Below, one piece after another: positions 25,601 to 33,472 of a DNA stretch of 44,736 nt. The DNA is from Candidatus Aegiribacteria sp. GTDB taxonomy: Bacteria; Fermentibacterota; Fermentibacteria; Fermentibacterales; JCC-6. The notes under the pieces are model-generated. The model ran no database searches. It saw only the letters and a list, made by a program, of their open reading frames with translations, and was not told the DNA's origin. The stretch lies in assembly GCA_023138735.1 (NCBI GenBank), contig JAGLOY010000041.1:1-44736 (forward strand), given 5' to 3'. The stretch's first letter is position 1; every line of letters begins with the position of its first letter. A program made the translations under genes and the position numbers.

Positions 25601-26183
25601 TCATGCTTTTAAGAACCTCGTCCGGTACCAATTCAATCTTCTGGATCTCATGGCTGGTTCTGAAGCCATCGAAGAAATGGATAAAGGGAATTCTTGACTT
25701 GAGTGTCGATGCATGTGCTATCACTGCCAGATCCATCGCTTCCTGAACTGAAGCGCTTGCAAGAAGGGCGAACCCGGTCTGTCTGACACCCATGGTATCG
25801 CTGTGATCCCCGAAGATTGACAATGCCTGGCATGCAAGGCTTCTGGCTGATACGTGAAATACGGCAGGTGTAAGCTCGGCTGCGATCTTGTACATCGATG
25901 GTATCATCAGAAGAAGACCCTGGGATGCGGTAAAGGTTGTCGTTAGGGCACCTGTCTGAAGTGCCCCATGCACGGCCGCGGCGGCACCGCCTTCACTCTG
26001 CATCTCCTGAACCAGAGGAATTGTTCCCCAGATATTAGTTCTTCCCTGAGATGACCACGCGTCAGCGTATTCACCCATGCCGCTTGAGGGGGTGATCGGA
26101 TAGATGGCTACTACTTCACTCAGCTTATGCCCGATGCGTGCTGTAGCTTCGTTGCCGTCAATAGTGATCATTTTCCTGTCCAT
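22647..26183 (-). CDS. nifJ: Pyruvate:ferredoxin (flavodoxin) oxidoreductase
   Basis: 1178 residues, the full single-chain length. It converts pyruvate and CoA to acetyl-CoA, CO2 and reduced ferredoxin, in the cytoplasm of anaerobes. Visible parts: the N-terminal domain with YPITPSSGMGEY; a ferredoxin insert with two clusters, CIQCGFCSLVCPH (~688) and CTGCGTCVHICPA (~743); a proximal Cys motif GACAGCGETAYV; and the thiamine-diphosphate domain with ATGCSSIYGGNLPTTPY (~840) and GDGWAYDIGYGGLDHVL. GGACGGAG precedes the ATG. It lies 43 bp downstream of asnS on the same strand, so co-transcription is possible. Confidence 0.97.
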   Translation of the reverse strand: MDRKMITIDGNEATARIGHKLSEVVAIYPITPSSGMGEYADAWSSQGRTNIWGTIPLVQEMQSEGGAAAAVHGALQTGALTTTFTASQGLLLMIPSMYKIAAELTPAVFHVSARSLACQALSIFGDHSDTMGVRQTGFALLASASVQEAMDLAVIAHASTLKSRIPFIHFFDGFRTSHEIQKIELVPDEVLKSMIDNELIIATRNRCLDPNHPVVRGTSQNPDVYFQGRETVNPYYLATPGIVQDYMDRFAELTGRNYHLFDYVGAPDADTVVIQMASGCETAHETVEYLSKKGSKVGLIKVRLYRPFHKEALLKAIPDTVKNIAVLDRTKESGAPGEPLYLDVVTTLVENGRSDIRVIGGRYGLSSKEYCPSMVKTVIDEARKPKPKNHFTLGINDDVTDTSLEVDYSFKLEFPNTIQAVFIGLGSDGTVGANKNSIKIIGEETDNYAQGYFVYDSKKAGARTVSHLRFGPEPIGQTCLISAADFVGCHQSIFLEKYDVLGYAAEGATFLLNTPYGKDDAWDMLPQSVQEAMIEKEIKFYVINAYDVAKETGMGARINTIMQTCFFAISGVLPREEAIQKIKDAIRKTYGNKGDDIVQKNYNAVDHTLVHLFEVDYPKKVTSTIPIPPTVPDEAPEFVKRVTAKIIRMDGDSIPVSDMPADGSWPTGTTQWEKRNVALEIPVWDADTCIQCGFCSLVCPHAAIRMKVYEGGLLENTPETFKSADAKGGKFKDLKFTIQVAPEDCTGCGTCVHICPAKNKENPDRKAINMADQMPLRVPERENYSFFLDLPDYDRNELNPSMVKESQLLQPLFEYSGACAGCGETAYVKLLTQMYGDRAVIANATGCSSIYGGNLPTTPYSQNHDGRGPAWNNSLFEDAAEFGYGFRLTADKHTQIARELLEKLASQVGENLAGAILSAEQNTEKDIFEQRERVLELRKNLSAIDSMDARMLESVIDYFVHRSVWTIGGDGWAYDIGYGGLDHVLAQGRDMNILVLDTGVYSNTGGQCSKATPLAAVAKFADSGKPQPKKDLAMLCMSYGNIYVAQVALGANYNQTVKAFVEAESYKGSSIIIAYTHCIAHGIDMTCGLDEQKNAVNSGFWPLLRFDPRKIDIDGKPLMLDSKDPSITFKDFAYNEARFKSLTKTKPEHAAKLLVDAQEEVTRRWNIYKQMAEMSWKI

Positions 26184-26226
26184 TATGCTCCGTCCTGTTC
26201 TATGCAGATAAACAGTGTTTTGGTTT

Positions 26227-27600
26227 TTATATCATTTTTCCTTTTGATCTTGGGAATGGAATCACGTCACGAATATTTTCCATCCCGGTGAGATACATCA
26301 GCAGTCTTTCAAATCCTAGTCCGAATCCGGAATGAGGAGCTGAACCCCATTTTCTTAAATCGAAGTACCAGGAGTAATCTTCAGAATCAATGCCGCACTC
26401 ATTTGCTCGTGTGCGGAGAACATTCAGTCTTTCCTCCCTCTGGCTGCCGCCGACGATCTCACCTACCTGGGGGAAGAGAAGGTCTGTACAGGCAACCGTT
26501 TTCCCATCATCGTTCATCCGCATATAGAATGGTTTAATAATTGCCGGATAATCGGTTACGAAAACAGGGCATCCGAAGTGCTCGTCGGTAAGGAATCTCT
26601 CGTATTCGGTTGAAATATCGCTTCCCCATTCGGGTGCTGCTTCAAAACGGTCGCTGTTCTTCGCAAGCAATTCAAACGCATCTGTGTATGTGATTCGGGT
26701 GAATTTACTTTCGATAAGCATGCTGTAGCGTTCCTTGAGTTGCTTCTCATAGAATCTGCTGAAGAAGGAAATTTCTTCAGGGCACTTCTCAAATAGATAA
26801 CTGGCTGTGTACTTGATGAAATCCTCTATAAGAGAGATATCATCGTCCAGATCGAAGAACGCCATCTCGGGTTCGATCATCCAGAATTCCGCCGTATGAA
26901 AACGGGTATCGGATGGATCAGCCCTGAAAGTAGGGCCGAAAGTATATACTTTTCCCATGGCCAGAGCCAGAGGTTCAGCTTCAAGCTGGGCACTTACCGT
27001 AAGAAAGGCCTGTCTCTTAAAATAATCCTTAGAATAATCCACATCACCGTTCGAAAGTGTTATGCTGTCAAGGCGCATGGAGGTAACCTGGAAGGCTTCT
27101 CCGGCACCCTCTGCATCGCTTACTGTAATAAGTGGTGCATGGATAAAGAAGAAGCCGTTTTCATCGAAGAACCTGTGAATTGCGAGGCTTAAGTGGTGGC
27201 TCATCCTGAAAACAGCTCCGAATGTATTAGTTCTGGCCCTCAAGTGAGGCATTGATCTCAAAAACTCTATTGAGTGCTTTTTCTTCTGGAGAGGGTAATC
27301 ATCTCCAACCGGACCGACAATTTCCAGTTCATCCGCATTGATCTCACTGGACTGTTCAGCACCTGGTGATTCGACGATCGTACCGGTGACTTTAATACAT
27401 GCGCCTGTGGCGAGTCCTGTGATGTCGAACTTATCCCGGTCGAATACGACCTGCAGGGTGGAAGAAGTCGAACCGTCCGTTATGGATGCGAATGCAACAT
27501 TTTTACCTGATCTTGCAGTTCGAATCCAGCCGTAAACGGTTACTCTTTCCTCTTTGCATTCTCCCTCGAGAATGGATTTTATGGATGTTCGCTCAATCAT
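26227..27600 (-). CDS. asnS: Asparaginyl-tRNA synthetase
   Basis: 457 residues, the normal length. The N-terminal OB-fold anticodon domain (VTVYGWIRTARSGKNVAFAS) is followed by a class II catalytic core: motif 2 FGPTFRADPSDTRFHTAEFW and motif 3 GFGLGFERLLMYLTGM. The ending IRDVIPFPRSKGKM is usual for AsnS; an aspartyl enzyme would carry a GAD insertion, which is absent. ATG with AGGAGA upstream. Confidence 0.96.
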   Translation of the reverse strand: MIERTSIKSILEGECKEERVTVYGWIRTARSGKNVAFASITDGSTSSTLQVVFDRDKFDITGLATGACIKVTGTIVESPGAEQSSEINADELEIVGPVGDDYPLQKKKHSIEFLRSMPHLRARTNTFGAVFRMSHHLSLAIHRFFDENGFFFIHAPLITVSDAEGAGEAFQVTSMRLDSITLSNGDVDYSKDYFKRQAFLTVSAQLEAEPLALAMGKVYTFGPTFRADPSDTRFHTAEFWMIEPEMAFFDLDDDISLIEDFIKYTASYLFEKCPEEISFFSRFYEKQLKERYSMLIESKFTRITYTDAFELLAKNSDRFEAAPEWGSDISTEYERFLTDEHFGCPVFVTDYPAIIKPFYMRMNDDGKTVACTDLLFPQVGEIVGGSQREERLNVLRTRANECGIDSEDYSWYFDLRKWGSAPHSGFGLGFERLLMYLTGMENIRDVIPFPRSKGKMI

Positions 27601-27674
27601 CAGGTCTCCTGGTTAACGGGTAGTTCGGGAATCAGATTCCCGGCTCGGTTCAATCTTGAGAATTCGGAGAGTTT

Positions 27675-27703
27675 AATCTATAAAGGGAGTAGTGTTCACG
27701 CAA
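27675..27703 (-). promoter_or_regulatory. Possible promoter of asnS-nifJ
   Basis: On the minus strand TTGCGT, 17 bp and TAGATT, about 75 bp before asnS. A short inverted repeat CGGGAATC-A-GATTCCCG (27626-27642) follows in the leader. Confidence 0.4.
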
Positions 27704-27707
27704 TACT

Positions 27708-28682
27708 TCAGTCCGTTCTCCAGTGAGTCCGTATATTCGCCAGTGGTTCTCTGATAGTCGATTTACTGAATCCCAGGGCCTTTCCCTGCCACGTATCCCT
27801 TTCTTTCATCTCCCCATGAATCTCATTCAGAATAGTCATCTTATGCAGTGACCATTGCGGAGCTACGGTCAGTTTATCAGGAGCTTCTCCGGTGAGTCTC
27901 AGTATCACCACGTCAGGTTCTGTATGTTCAAGAAAAAGAATCACCATATTAATATACTCATCCATCGATATAAGCTCGAATTCGTCTGCAGAGAATCGAC
28001 TTTCAATAGTGGTATTCCTTACAATATGCAGATTCTGAAGCTTGACTCCATCCGTACCGGTATTTCTGATAAACGCTGCATCAGCCAGCACCGTTTCTCT
28101 GGTGGAACCGGGGTAACCGATTATCATGTGGGCAGCGGAGAAGATATTTCTTTCATGCAGAGCTCTGAAAGAGTTAACCGTATCAAGGGATGTGTGGCAT
28201 CTGTTCATATCCCTCAGGATTCCATCATCAGATGTCTGCACACCGACCTCTAACCAGAGGAATGTCCGCCTTGAAAGATCTTCCAGATAATCAAGTACGG
28301 ATTCCGGAAGGCAGTCCGGACGTGTGCACAATGACAATCCCACAACTCCAGGATATGAAAGAGCTTCGGAATAGAGGGCGTCCAGTTCGAGCAGGTCTCC
28401 GTAAGTTGTCGTGTAATCCTGAAAATAGGAAATGAAGCTGTTTACGCTGAATCTCCAGGTAATGTATCTGCATCCGTCGGTGAGCTGTTGAGTGATCGAT
28501 TTGCCTTCTACAAAGCTCTTTGGATGGCTGGAGAGGGGGTTGCAGAAGGTGCATCCATTACTGCTGAGCGTTCCATCCCTGTTGGGGCACGAAAAGCCTC
28601 CCCAGAGACCAACCTTGTAAATTTTCCGTCCGAAAACCTGCCTGAAGAAACTGTTAAGGTTGCGAATTCGTGTATCTTCCAT
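27708..28682 (-). CDS. Radical SAM protein of the YhcC/TIGR01212 type
   Basis: 324 residues. The N-terminus has the family's marker sequence (LWGGFSCPNRDGT) and the Fe-S motif C-x11-C-x2-C ending GCTFCNP. Further markers are YFQDYTTTYGDL, LCTRPDCLPESVLDYL, LWLEVGVQTSDD and AAHMIIGYPGSTRETV. The C-terminal part (LRLTGEAPDKLTVAPQWSLH) is also typical. The family probably modifies tRNA or another cytoplasmic substrate; the exact product is not known to me. It is divergent from the NAT-like gene, with starts nearly touching. Confidence 0.88.
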   Translation of the reverse strand: MEDTRIRNLNSFFRQVFGRKIYKVGLWGGFSCPNRDGTLSSNGCTFCNPLSSHPKSFVEGKSITQQLTDGCRYITWRFSVNSFISYFQDYTTTYGDLLELDALYSEALSYPGVVGLSLCTRPDCLPESVLDYLEDLSRRTFLWLEVGVQTSDDGILRDMNRCHTSLDTVNSFRALHERNIFSAAHMIIGYPGSTRETVLADAAFIRNTGTDGVKLQNLHIVRNTTIESRFSADEFELISMDEYINMVILFLEHTEPDVVILRLTGEAPDKLTVAPQWSLHKMTILNEIHGEMKERDTWQGKALGFSKSTIREPLANIRTHWRTD

Positions 28683-28714
28683 TAAACTTTCAACCTGTCA
28701 TGAGGATTACTGCA

Positions 28715-29572
28715 ATGATCAGTGTACCTGCAGGCTTCGGACGAAAGGAAACGGCTCAAGTGTACAATAAACAGAGAATGCAGGCTGCGGCCATGTTCTT
28801 CGATCATTTCTGTATATCACCAGCCAGACCCGACAGGGATTCACTCCAGATGATTCTGTCATGTTTCTCACATATTCCATGGGAAAACCTAACCAAGTTC
28901 CTTGTTAAAGCACAGCTGTTTCCAGCAGAGAATAGACTGAGAATGGCTGACACATTGATAAGTGAGCATATAGAGAAAGGAACGGGAGGTACCTGCTTTT
29001 CCCTTACAGAAGCGCTGGGCGCGATTCTATCTTTTGCCGGTTTTCAATGCCAGCCAGTTATGGCTGATATGAACCATGGCAAGAACATTCACTGTGCTCT
29101 TTCAGTTACCGCTGCTGACGGATTACTGTTTCTGGCGGATCCCGGTTATCTGGTACCAGAACCTGTGTTGATGGAGCCAGGGAAAACAACTCAGATAGAG
29201 ACATCATTGCAGACACTTGTCTGGGAGCCATCAGAAAGTGCTGATTCCTTTGATCTCTACTCCATAGACGGTGATGTAAGAAACTGGAGATATCGTATCA
29301 GAATGGATCCTGTCAGTTCTGCAGAGTTCAGGAATCACTGGCAGAGGTCATTCGATGCTACCGGTATGAACAGCCTTCATCTGAACTGCAGAAGTGAAGA
29401 AGGAAGACTGTCCGCTCATAACCTGAATCTCCGCAGGGTAACTTCCCATGGAAATACGAACGAAAAACTCAAGGACAGCTATGCCGAGAAGGTAGAGGAA
29501 TATTTCGGTCTCAGCCGGGAAATAGCGGGAGCTGCCGAGAAGGAATGGGAAAGATCATGTCTGGACCGCTAG
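28715..29572 (+). CDS. Arylamine N-acetyltransferase-like protein
   Basis: About 285 residues if started at the ATG at 28715 (TGAGGA 7 bp upstream). Longer starts at 28670 or 28700 would overlap or abut the divergent radical SAM gene. The Cys-His-Asp triad of the NAT fold is visible: GTGGTCFSLTEALGAIL (Cys; the usual RGG is TGG here), IHCALSV (His) and FLADPGYL (Asp). HIPWENLTKF matches the IPFENL motif. NAT enzymes transfer acetyl from acetyl-CoA to amines, but many relatives have other acyl substrates. It overlaps the DUF4416 gene by 16 bp. Confidence 0.7.
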   Translation: MISVPAGFGRKETAQVYNKQRMQAAAMFFDHFCISPARPDRDSLQMILSCFSHIPWENLTKFLVKAQLFPAENRLRMADTLISEHIEKGTGGTCFSLTEALGAILSFAGFQCQPVMADMNHGKNIHCALSVTAADGLLFLADPGYLVPEPVLMEPGKTTQIETSLQTLVWEPSESADSFDLYSIDGDVRNWRYRIRMDPVSSAEFRNHWQRSFDATGMNSLHLNCRSEEGRLSAHNLNLRRVTSHGNTNEKLKDSYAEKVEEYFGLSREIAGAAEKEWERSCLDR

Positions 29573-30093
29573 AAGTTCTCCCGGTCATCCCGGTGATCAG
29601 CGTTATCTCGTCAGATGAAGGGTTGAAAGAGAAAACGGAACTCGTTCTTGAATCACATTTCGGTTCTACAGACCTGATCAGCGGGTTCTACCCCTTCGAC
29701 CTTTCTGACTATTACGAAGAGGAAATGGGAATGAAGCTGACCAGGCAGTGGTTCAGTTTCAATATACTAAGGGATGCATCCCGTCTAGCCGAATGGAAAC
29801 TTATCTGTGCTGAGCTCGAAGAGCAGTTTCTAGACAAGCTCAGCAACCGAAGAGTTAACATAGATCCGGGATACCTGGATTACGGAAAACTGGTCCTCGC
29901 GTCGTTCAAGAGTGCTCCCGACAAGATCTACATCGGCCGGGGGGTATGGGCACACACCTGCCTCCGGTATGGCCATGGCAGGTTCACCGCGCCCGATCAC
30001 AGCTTCCCTGATTTTATTGATGGAAGATTCAACAGCTTCATGCTGGAAGTCAGAGTAAATTATCGGAGGATCCTGAAGCTGCATCCGATGTAG
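29557..30093 (+). CDS. DUF4416 family protein
   Basis: 178 residues from the ATG at 29557 (GGGAAAG upstream). The family signature is clear: YYEEEMGMKLTRQW, RRVNIDPGYLDYGKLVLASF, DKIYIGRGVWAHTCL and FPDFIDGRFNSFMLEVR. Cytoplasmic, function unknown. Translationally coupled to the NAT-like gene. Confidence 0.85.
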   Translation: MSGPLEVLPVIPVISVISSDEGLKEKTELVLESHFGSTDLISGFYPFDLSDYYEEEMGMKLTRQWFSFNILRDASRLAEWKLICAELEEQFLDKLSNRRVNIDPGYLDYGKLVLASFKSAPDKIYIGRGVWAHTCLRYGHGRFTAPDHSFPDFIDGRFNSFMLEVRVNYRRILKLHPM

Positions 30094-30131
30094 TGGAGTA
30101 ATAAGACGGTAGACAGACAGGAGGGAAAATC

Positions 30132-31316
30132 ATGCGCACAGGATTGTTGCTGGTTTCAATAGCGTTATTAACGGCTGCTGTTGCTGTTTCTGATACCTGG
30201 GAACATACATTTGGCAGTGATCTGCCCGAACAGGCCTTCTTCTCCCTGGCTCTCGAAGACGGGGGATTTCTGATTTGCGGGATTCTTGTAATAGATGTCT
30301 CCTATTCTATCGTTTCATTGGAGAGCGCCGGTGGTGTAGACTGCATACTGGTTCGGATCGATGACAACCAGGAAACCCTATGGGAAGCTGATTATTTTTC
30401 CGGACCATGGCCTGATCTTGCCGTGGCCGGAGTAGAAACGGAAGATGGATGCTATGTTCTTGCAGGTATCACAACAACCATGGATGAGGGGCAGCGGAAC
30501 TGGCTGTTCAAGGTTGACGGGACAGGGCAGATTATCTGGGAGAAGTTACTCGGGACCGATTATGATGACTGGACCTACGATATGGTGGAAACCGCTGACG
30601 AAGGCTTTGTGCTGGCCGGATACGTTGATTTTGTAGACGGAACCGGTCGCTTGATTAGTCTTCTGAAGACAGACAATCAGGGAGATGAGCTCTGGAACCG
30701 GCAATACACTACAGCTGGCAGCGGTACAGCTGAGGCTTTGCTGGAAACTGCTGAAGGTGATCTTCTGATCACCGGGTACGTTCAGAAGGAAGGGGAGGGG
30801 AACGTAGTTCCATTCCTTCTACGAACCGATGCTGATGGGAATGAAATATGGCTGAAAACCATTACGGGACAGCCGGAAAACTGCTACGCGCTTGATATGA
30901 CCTTGAAGAATAACGGTAATATCATCCTTGCAGGTTATACTGTTAGTTCTACTGGAGACTACGATTTCTGGGTCGCAGAGATATCCACCGATGGAGAGCT
31001 TGTTCACCAGTCCGTATTCGGAGGTAAAAGGGATGATATGGCATTCACGGCAGCTCCATGCCCCGAGGGTTGCGTTGTAGCTGGTTTTACAGCGTCTGAA
31101 GGCGCGGGCAGGGACGATATCTGGATACTGTGCATCGATGACTCCGGTGAAGAAGTATGGTCCGTTACCCATGGAGGTCCTGGCAATGAATGCGCCGAGG
31201 ATATAATCCCTGCGGCAGGAGGGGGATATATCGTTTCAGGATACACATCATCATGGGGAGCCGGTGACACTGACATATGGGTTCTAAAAGTGGATGAGGA
31301 GGGACAGCTGGATTAG
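30132..31316 (+). CDS. Secreted repeat beta-propeller protein
   Basis: 394 residues. AGGAGGGAAAATC precedes the ATG, and a signal peptide follows (LLLVSIALLTAAVAVSDT). About seven repeats of ~50 residues share GGFLICG/GFVLAGY, then D-x-W-x-x-K-x-D-x-x-G, then W-x-x-x-x-GG (WLFKVDGTGQIIWEKLLGT, IWILCIDDSGEEVWSVTHGG). The repeat is common in secreted proteins of this type of bacterium. There is no sorting domain, so it may be periplasmic or soluble. It follows the DUF4416 gene by 38 bp. Confidence 0.75.
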   Translation: MRTGLLLVSIALLTAAVAVSDTWEHTFGSDLPEQAFFSLALEDGGFLICGILVIDVSYSIVSLESAGGVDCILVRIDDNQETLWEADYFSGPWPDLAVAGVETEDGCYVLAGITTTMDEGQRNWLFKVDGTGQIIWEKLLGTDYDDWTYDMVETADEGFVLAGYVDFVDGTGRLISLLKTDNQGDELWNRQYTTAGSGTAEALLETAEGDLLITGYVQKEGEGNVVPFLLRTDADGNEIWLKTITGQPENCYALDMTLKNNGNIILAGYTVSSTGDYDFWVAEISTDGELVHQSVFGGKRDDMAFTAAPCPEGCVVAGFTASEGAGRDDIWILCIDDSGEEVWSVTHGGPGNECAEDIIPAAGGGYIVSGYTSSWGAGDTDIWVLKVDEEGQLD

Positions 31317-31392
31317 AGGTTCGGGCGAACTGAAATCCCCGGAATGCTATATCAGTATCAGCTTCAGGGCACCTGTCCCGTCATCCATCACG

Positions 31393-31422
31393 TTGACAGG
31401 ACATTAACTGCAGTATTATCAT
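31393..31422 (+). promoter_or_regulatory. sigma70-type promoter for the beta-helix gene
   Basis: TTGACA (31393-31398), 18-bp spacer, TATCAT (31417-31422). It lies in the 200-bp gap after the beta-propeller gene; the rest of that gap shows nothing I can name. Confidence 0.5.
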
Positions 31423-31516
31423 TTTGTTAAGTGATCAGGATCAATGGAATAGAATAATATGCTGGGAATGAAGAATGGTTCGGAATTGACTTTCACTTTA
31501 CTTGAAAGGAATTCTA

Positions 31517-32977
31517 ATGAAAGAAATATTCGCTCTCCTGAGCATTATGGGTTTGACCACTTTCGCAACTGCAGATGTTATTCATGTACCATCAGAATAC
31601 AGTACTATTCAGGATGGAATAAATGCTGCTTCCAGTGGTGATACAGTACTGGTCGCACAGGGAACTTATACTGGCAGTGGAAACAGAGATATCGATTTTC
31701 TGGGAAAAGCGATAACTGTGAAGTCAGAAAATGGTCCTTCTGAAACAATCGTTGACTGTCAGGCAAACCAGAGTTATCCACACAGGGGATTTGATTTCAG
31801 CAGTGGTGAAAGCTCCAGTTCACGGCTTGAAGGATTTACAATTCGGAATGGGTATGTTACGGGAAGCGGGTTCAGTGCTTTCGGTGCAGGTATTAGTTGC
31901 AGCAATTCTTCTCCAATTATCTCTGATTGCATAATCACAGAAAACACGGCGGATGGTGGAGGTGGTGGGATCTCCTGCACCGAAAACTCTGCCCCTCTCA
32001 TTACAAGTAATACAATTATCTGGAATACGGCCTATGGTGATGGCGGCGGAATTCACTTCAAAGATTCCCATCTAACCATCACAAACAACACGATTAACTT
32101 GAACAGTGCCAGCCATGGTGGTGGGATCTATGCTTACTACTCCGGCGCCACAGTCACAGACAATATTATCTCCGGAAACACAGCTTCCAGCTGGGGGGGT
32201 GGGCTGGCAGTCCTCGAAGCATCGCACGCTCCAGATCCCATCTGGCAAATCTGCAATAACCTGATCGTGGATAATTCGGGTGGCAGTGATGGAGGTGGAT
32301 TATCTATCCAATGTTCCTTTCCCGCTCCCGGCCATAACATGATGAACAACACGATAACAGGGAACACTGCCGTATCAGGTGGCGCGATTGCCCTCTGGTT
32401 AAGTGCTTACCCGGTTATCACAAATTCGATCCTATGGAATAACAGTGCACCGGAGATTTACATATCATCAGGAGGAGGAGAACCAACCGTCAGTTATACC
32501 GACATCGCGGGTGGATGGGCGGGAACAGGCAACATAGATACTGACCCGCTTTTCACACCTGACTATCATCTTTTGCCGGGCTCTCCATGCATCGATACGG
32601 GTGATCCCGCATCACCTTCGGATCCCGATGGAACAAGGGCCGATATGGGGGCTTTCTACTACGACCAGGGTACTGGAATGACAGGATCTGCTGGACTGGT
32701 TCCCATTTTTGAACTGTATCCTGTTTATCCAAATCCTTCCAATTCTTTTGTGAATGTCTCCTATAACCTTTCCCATGATGAAGATGTGAGGATAATCATT
32801 TACGATATTGCGGGTCATGATGTCTTAACGCTTATCGATCGATCTTCAACTTCAGGCGTTCACAGTATATCCTGGGATGGAAGGAACAATGCAGGGCAGA
32901 AAGTAGAGAGCGGTATCTACTTCTGCAGGTGCGAGGTTGACGGTCTCTCCCAGACGCAACGGTTGATAATGCTGTGA
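31517..32977 (+). CDS. Secreted right-handed beta-helix protein with sorting domain
   Basis: 486 residues from the ATG at 31517 (AAAGGA 6 bp upstream; a TTG five codons earlier is less likely). After the signal peptide comes HVPSEYSTIQDGINAASSGD, the usual start of DUF1565/pectate-lyase-like beta-helices, then coils rich in N-T-A-x-G-G-G-I. The end of the helix has the DPLFTPDYHLLPGSPCIDTG pattern. The C-terminal FlgD/type-9-like sorting domain (PVYPNPSNSFVNVSY, VRIIIYDIAGHDVLTL, GIYFCRCEV) implies surface export. Catalytic residues are not obvious. Confidence 0.82.
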   Translation: MKEIFALLSIMGLTTFATADVIHVPSEYSTIQDGINAASSGDTVLVAQGTYTGSGNRDIDFLGKAITVKSENGPSETIVDCQANQSYPHRGFDFSSGESSSSRLEGFTIRNGYVTGSGFSAFGAGISCSNSSPIISDCIITENTADGGGGGISCTENSAPLITSNTIIWNTAYGDGGGIHFKDSHLTITNNTINLNSASHGGGIYAYYSGATVTDNIISGNTASSWGGGLAVLEASHAPDPIWQICNNLIVDNSGGSDGGGLSIQCSFPAPGHNMMNNTITGNTAVSGGAIALWLSAYPVITNSILWNNSAPEIYISSGGGEPTVSYTDIAGGWAGTGNIDTDPLFTPDYHLLPGSPCIDTGDPASPSDPDGTRADMGAFYYDQGTGMTGSAGLVPIFELYPVYPNPSNSFVNVSYNLSHDEDVRIIIYDIAGHDVLTLIDRSSTSGVHSISWDGRNNAGQKVESGIYFCRCEVDGLSQTQRLIML

Positions 32978-33023
32978 TTTAGTGGTTCGAAAGCATCTTC
33001 AGTAGTTCAATCCTAAACCTTAA

Positions 33024-33044
33024 GTCTTGATAAGACCTCCTTTT
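33024..33044 (+). terminator. Weak terminator-like hairpin
   Basis: GTCTT-GAT-AAGAC followed by CTCCTTTT, 47 bp behind the beta-helix gene. The stem is only 5 bp. Confidence 0.3.
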
Positions 33045-33063
33045 CAGATTACCGACGGGAAAC

Positions 33064-33091
33064 TTGACATCTGAGAAACATATATTACATT
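33064..33091 (+). promoter_or_regulatory. Promoter of the arsR-hgcA-hgcB operon
   Basis: TTGACA (33064-33069), 16-bp AT-rich spacer, TACATT (33086-33091), about 30 bp before the arsR start. An operator would be expected within CATATATTACATTTGCATAG, but no clean palindrome is visible. Confidence 0.5.
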
Positions 33092-33122
33092 TGCATAGTG
33101 GCACAAACGAGAAAGTGTAAAT

Positions 33123-33470
33123 ATGAATAAACTAATTGAGAATGACTGTTGTTCGGGGCTCGAAGGAATACTTCTACCGAAGATGTTCAAAGCTCTAAGT
33201 GATCCCAATCGGGTATCCATACTGATCCGCCTTGCCGAATGCTGTGCTCCCTGCAGTGTCAGCGAGGTTGCCGAATGTTGTCCTGTGGATCTTTCCGTGG
33301 TTTCCCGTCATCTGGCCATCCTGCGCGAGGCTGGTATTCTCGAGGCGCAGAAACGGGGTAAGGAAGTTTACTACACAGTGTGTTCTCGGACTCTGGTCAA
33401 TACCCTGCGAAGGATTGCCGACGCCCTCGAATCATGCTGTCCCGTGGATGCGGACCCTGAGGTAAACTGA
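33123..33470 (+). CDS. Cys-rich ArsR-family regulator of the hgc operon
   Basis: 115 residues. The winged helix (PKMFKALSDPNRVSILIRLA, VDLSVVSRHLAILREAGIL, KRGKEVYYTV) is a textbook ArsR fold. Unusually it has four Cys pairs or clusters: NDCCSG near the N-terminus, ECCAPC and ECCPVD in the middle, ESCCPVD near the end. Such thiols could sense a thiophilic metal such as Hg(II), arsenic or cadmium (inference). It ends 2 bp before hgcA, so it is the first gene of the operon. ArsR-type regulators next to hgcAB are known. Confidence 0.85.
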   Translation: MNKLIENDCCSGLEGILLPKMFKALSDPNRVSILIRLAECCAPCSVSEVAECCPVDLSVVSRHLAILREAGILEAQKRGKEVYYTVCSRTLVNTLRRIADALESCCPVDADPEVN

Positions 33471-33472
33471 TT

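Noticed and set aside
27626-27642. CGGGAATC-A-GATTCCCG as a terminator
   Set aside because: One-base loop and no T-tract on either strand; kept only as an inverted repeat in the asnS leader.
28670-28714. Longer start for the NAT-like gene
   Set aside because: It would overlap the divergent radical SAM start, and the ribosome binding site favours the ATG at 28715.
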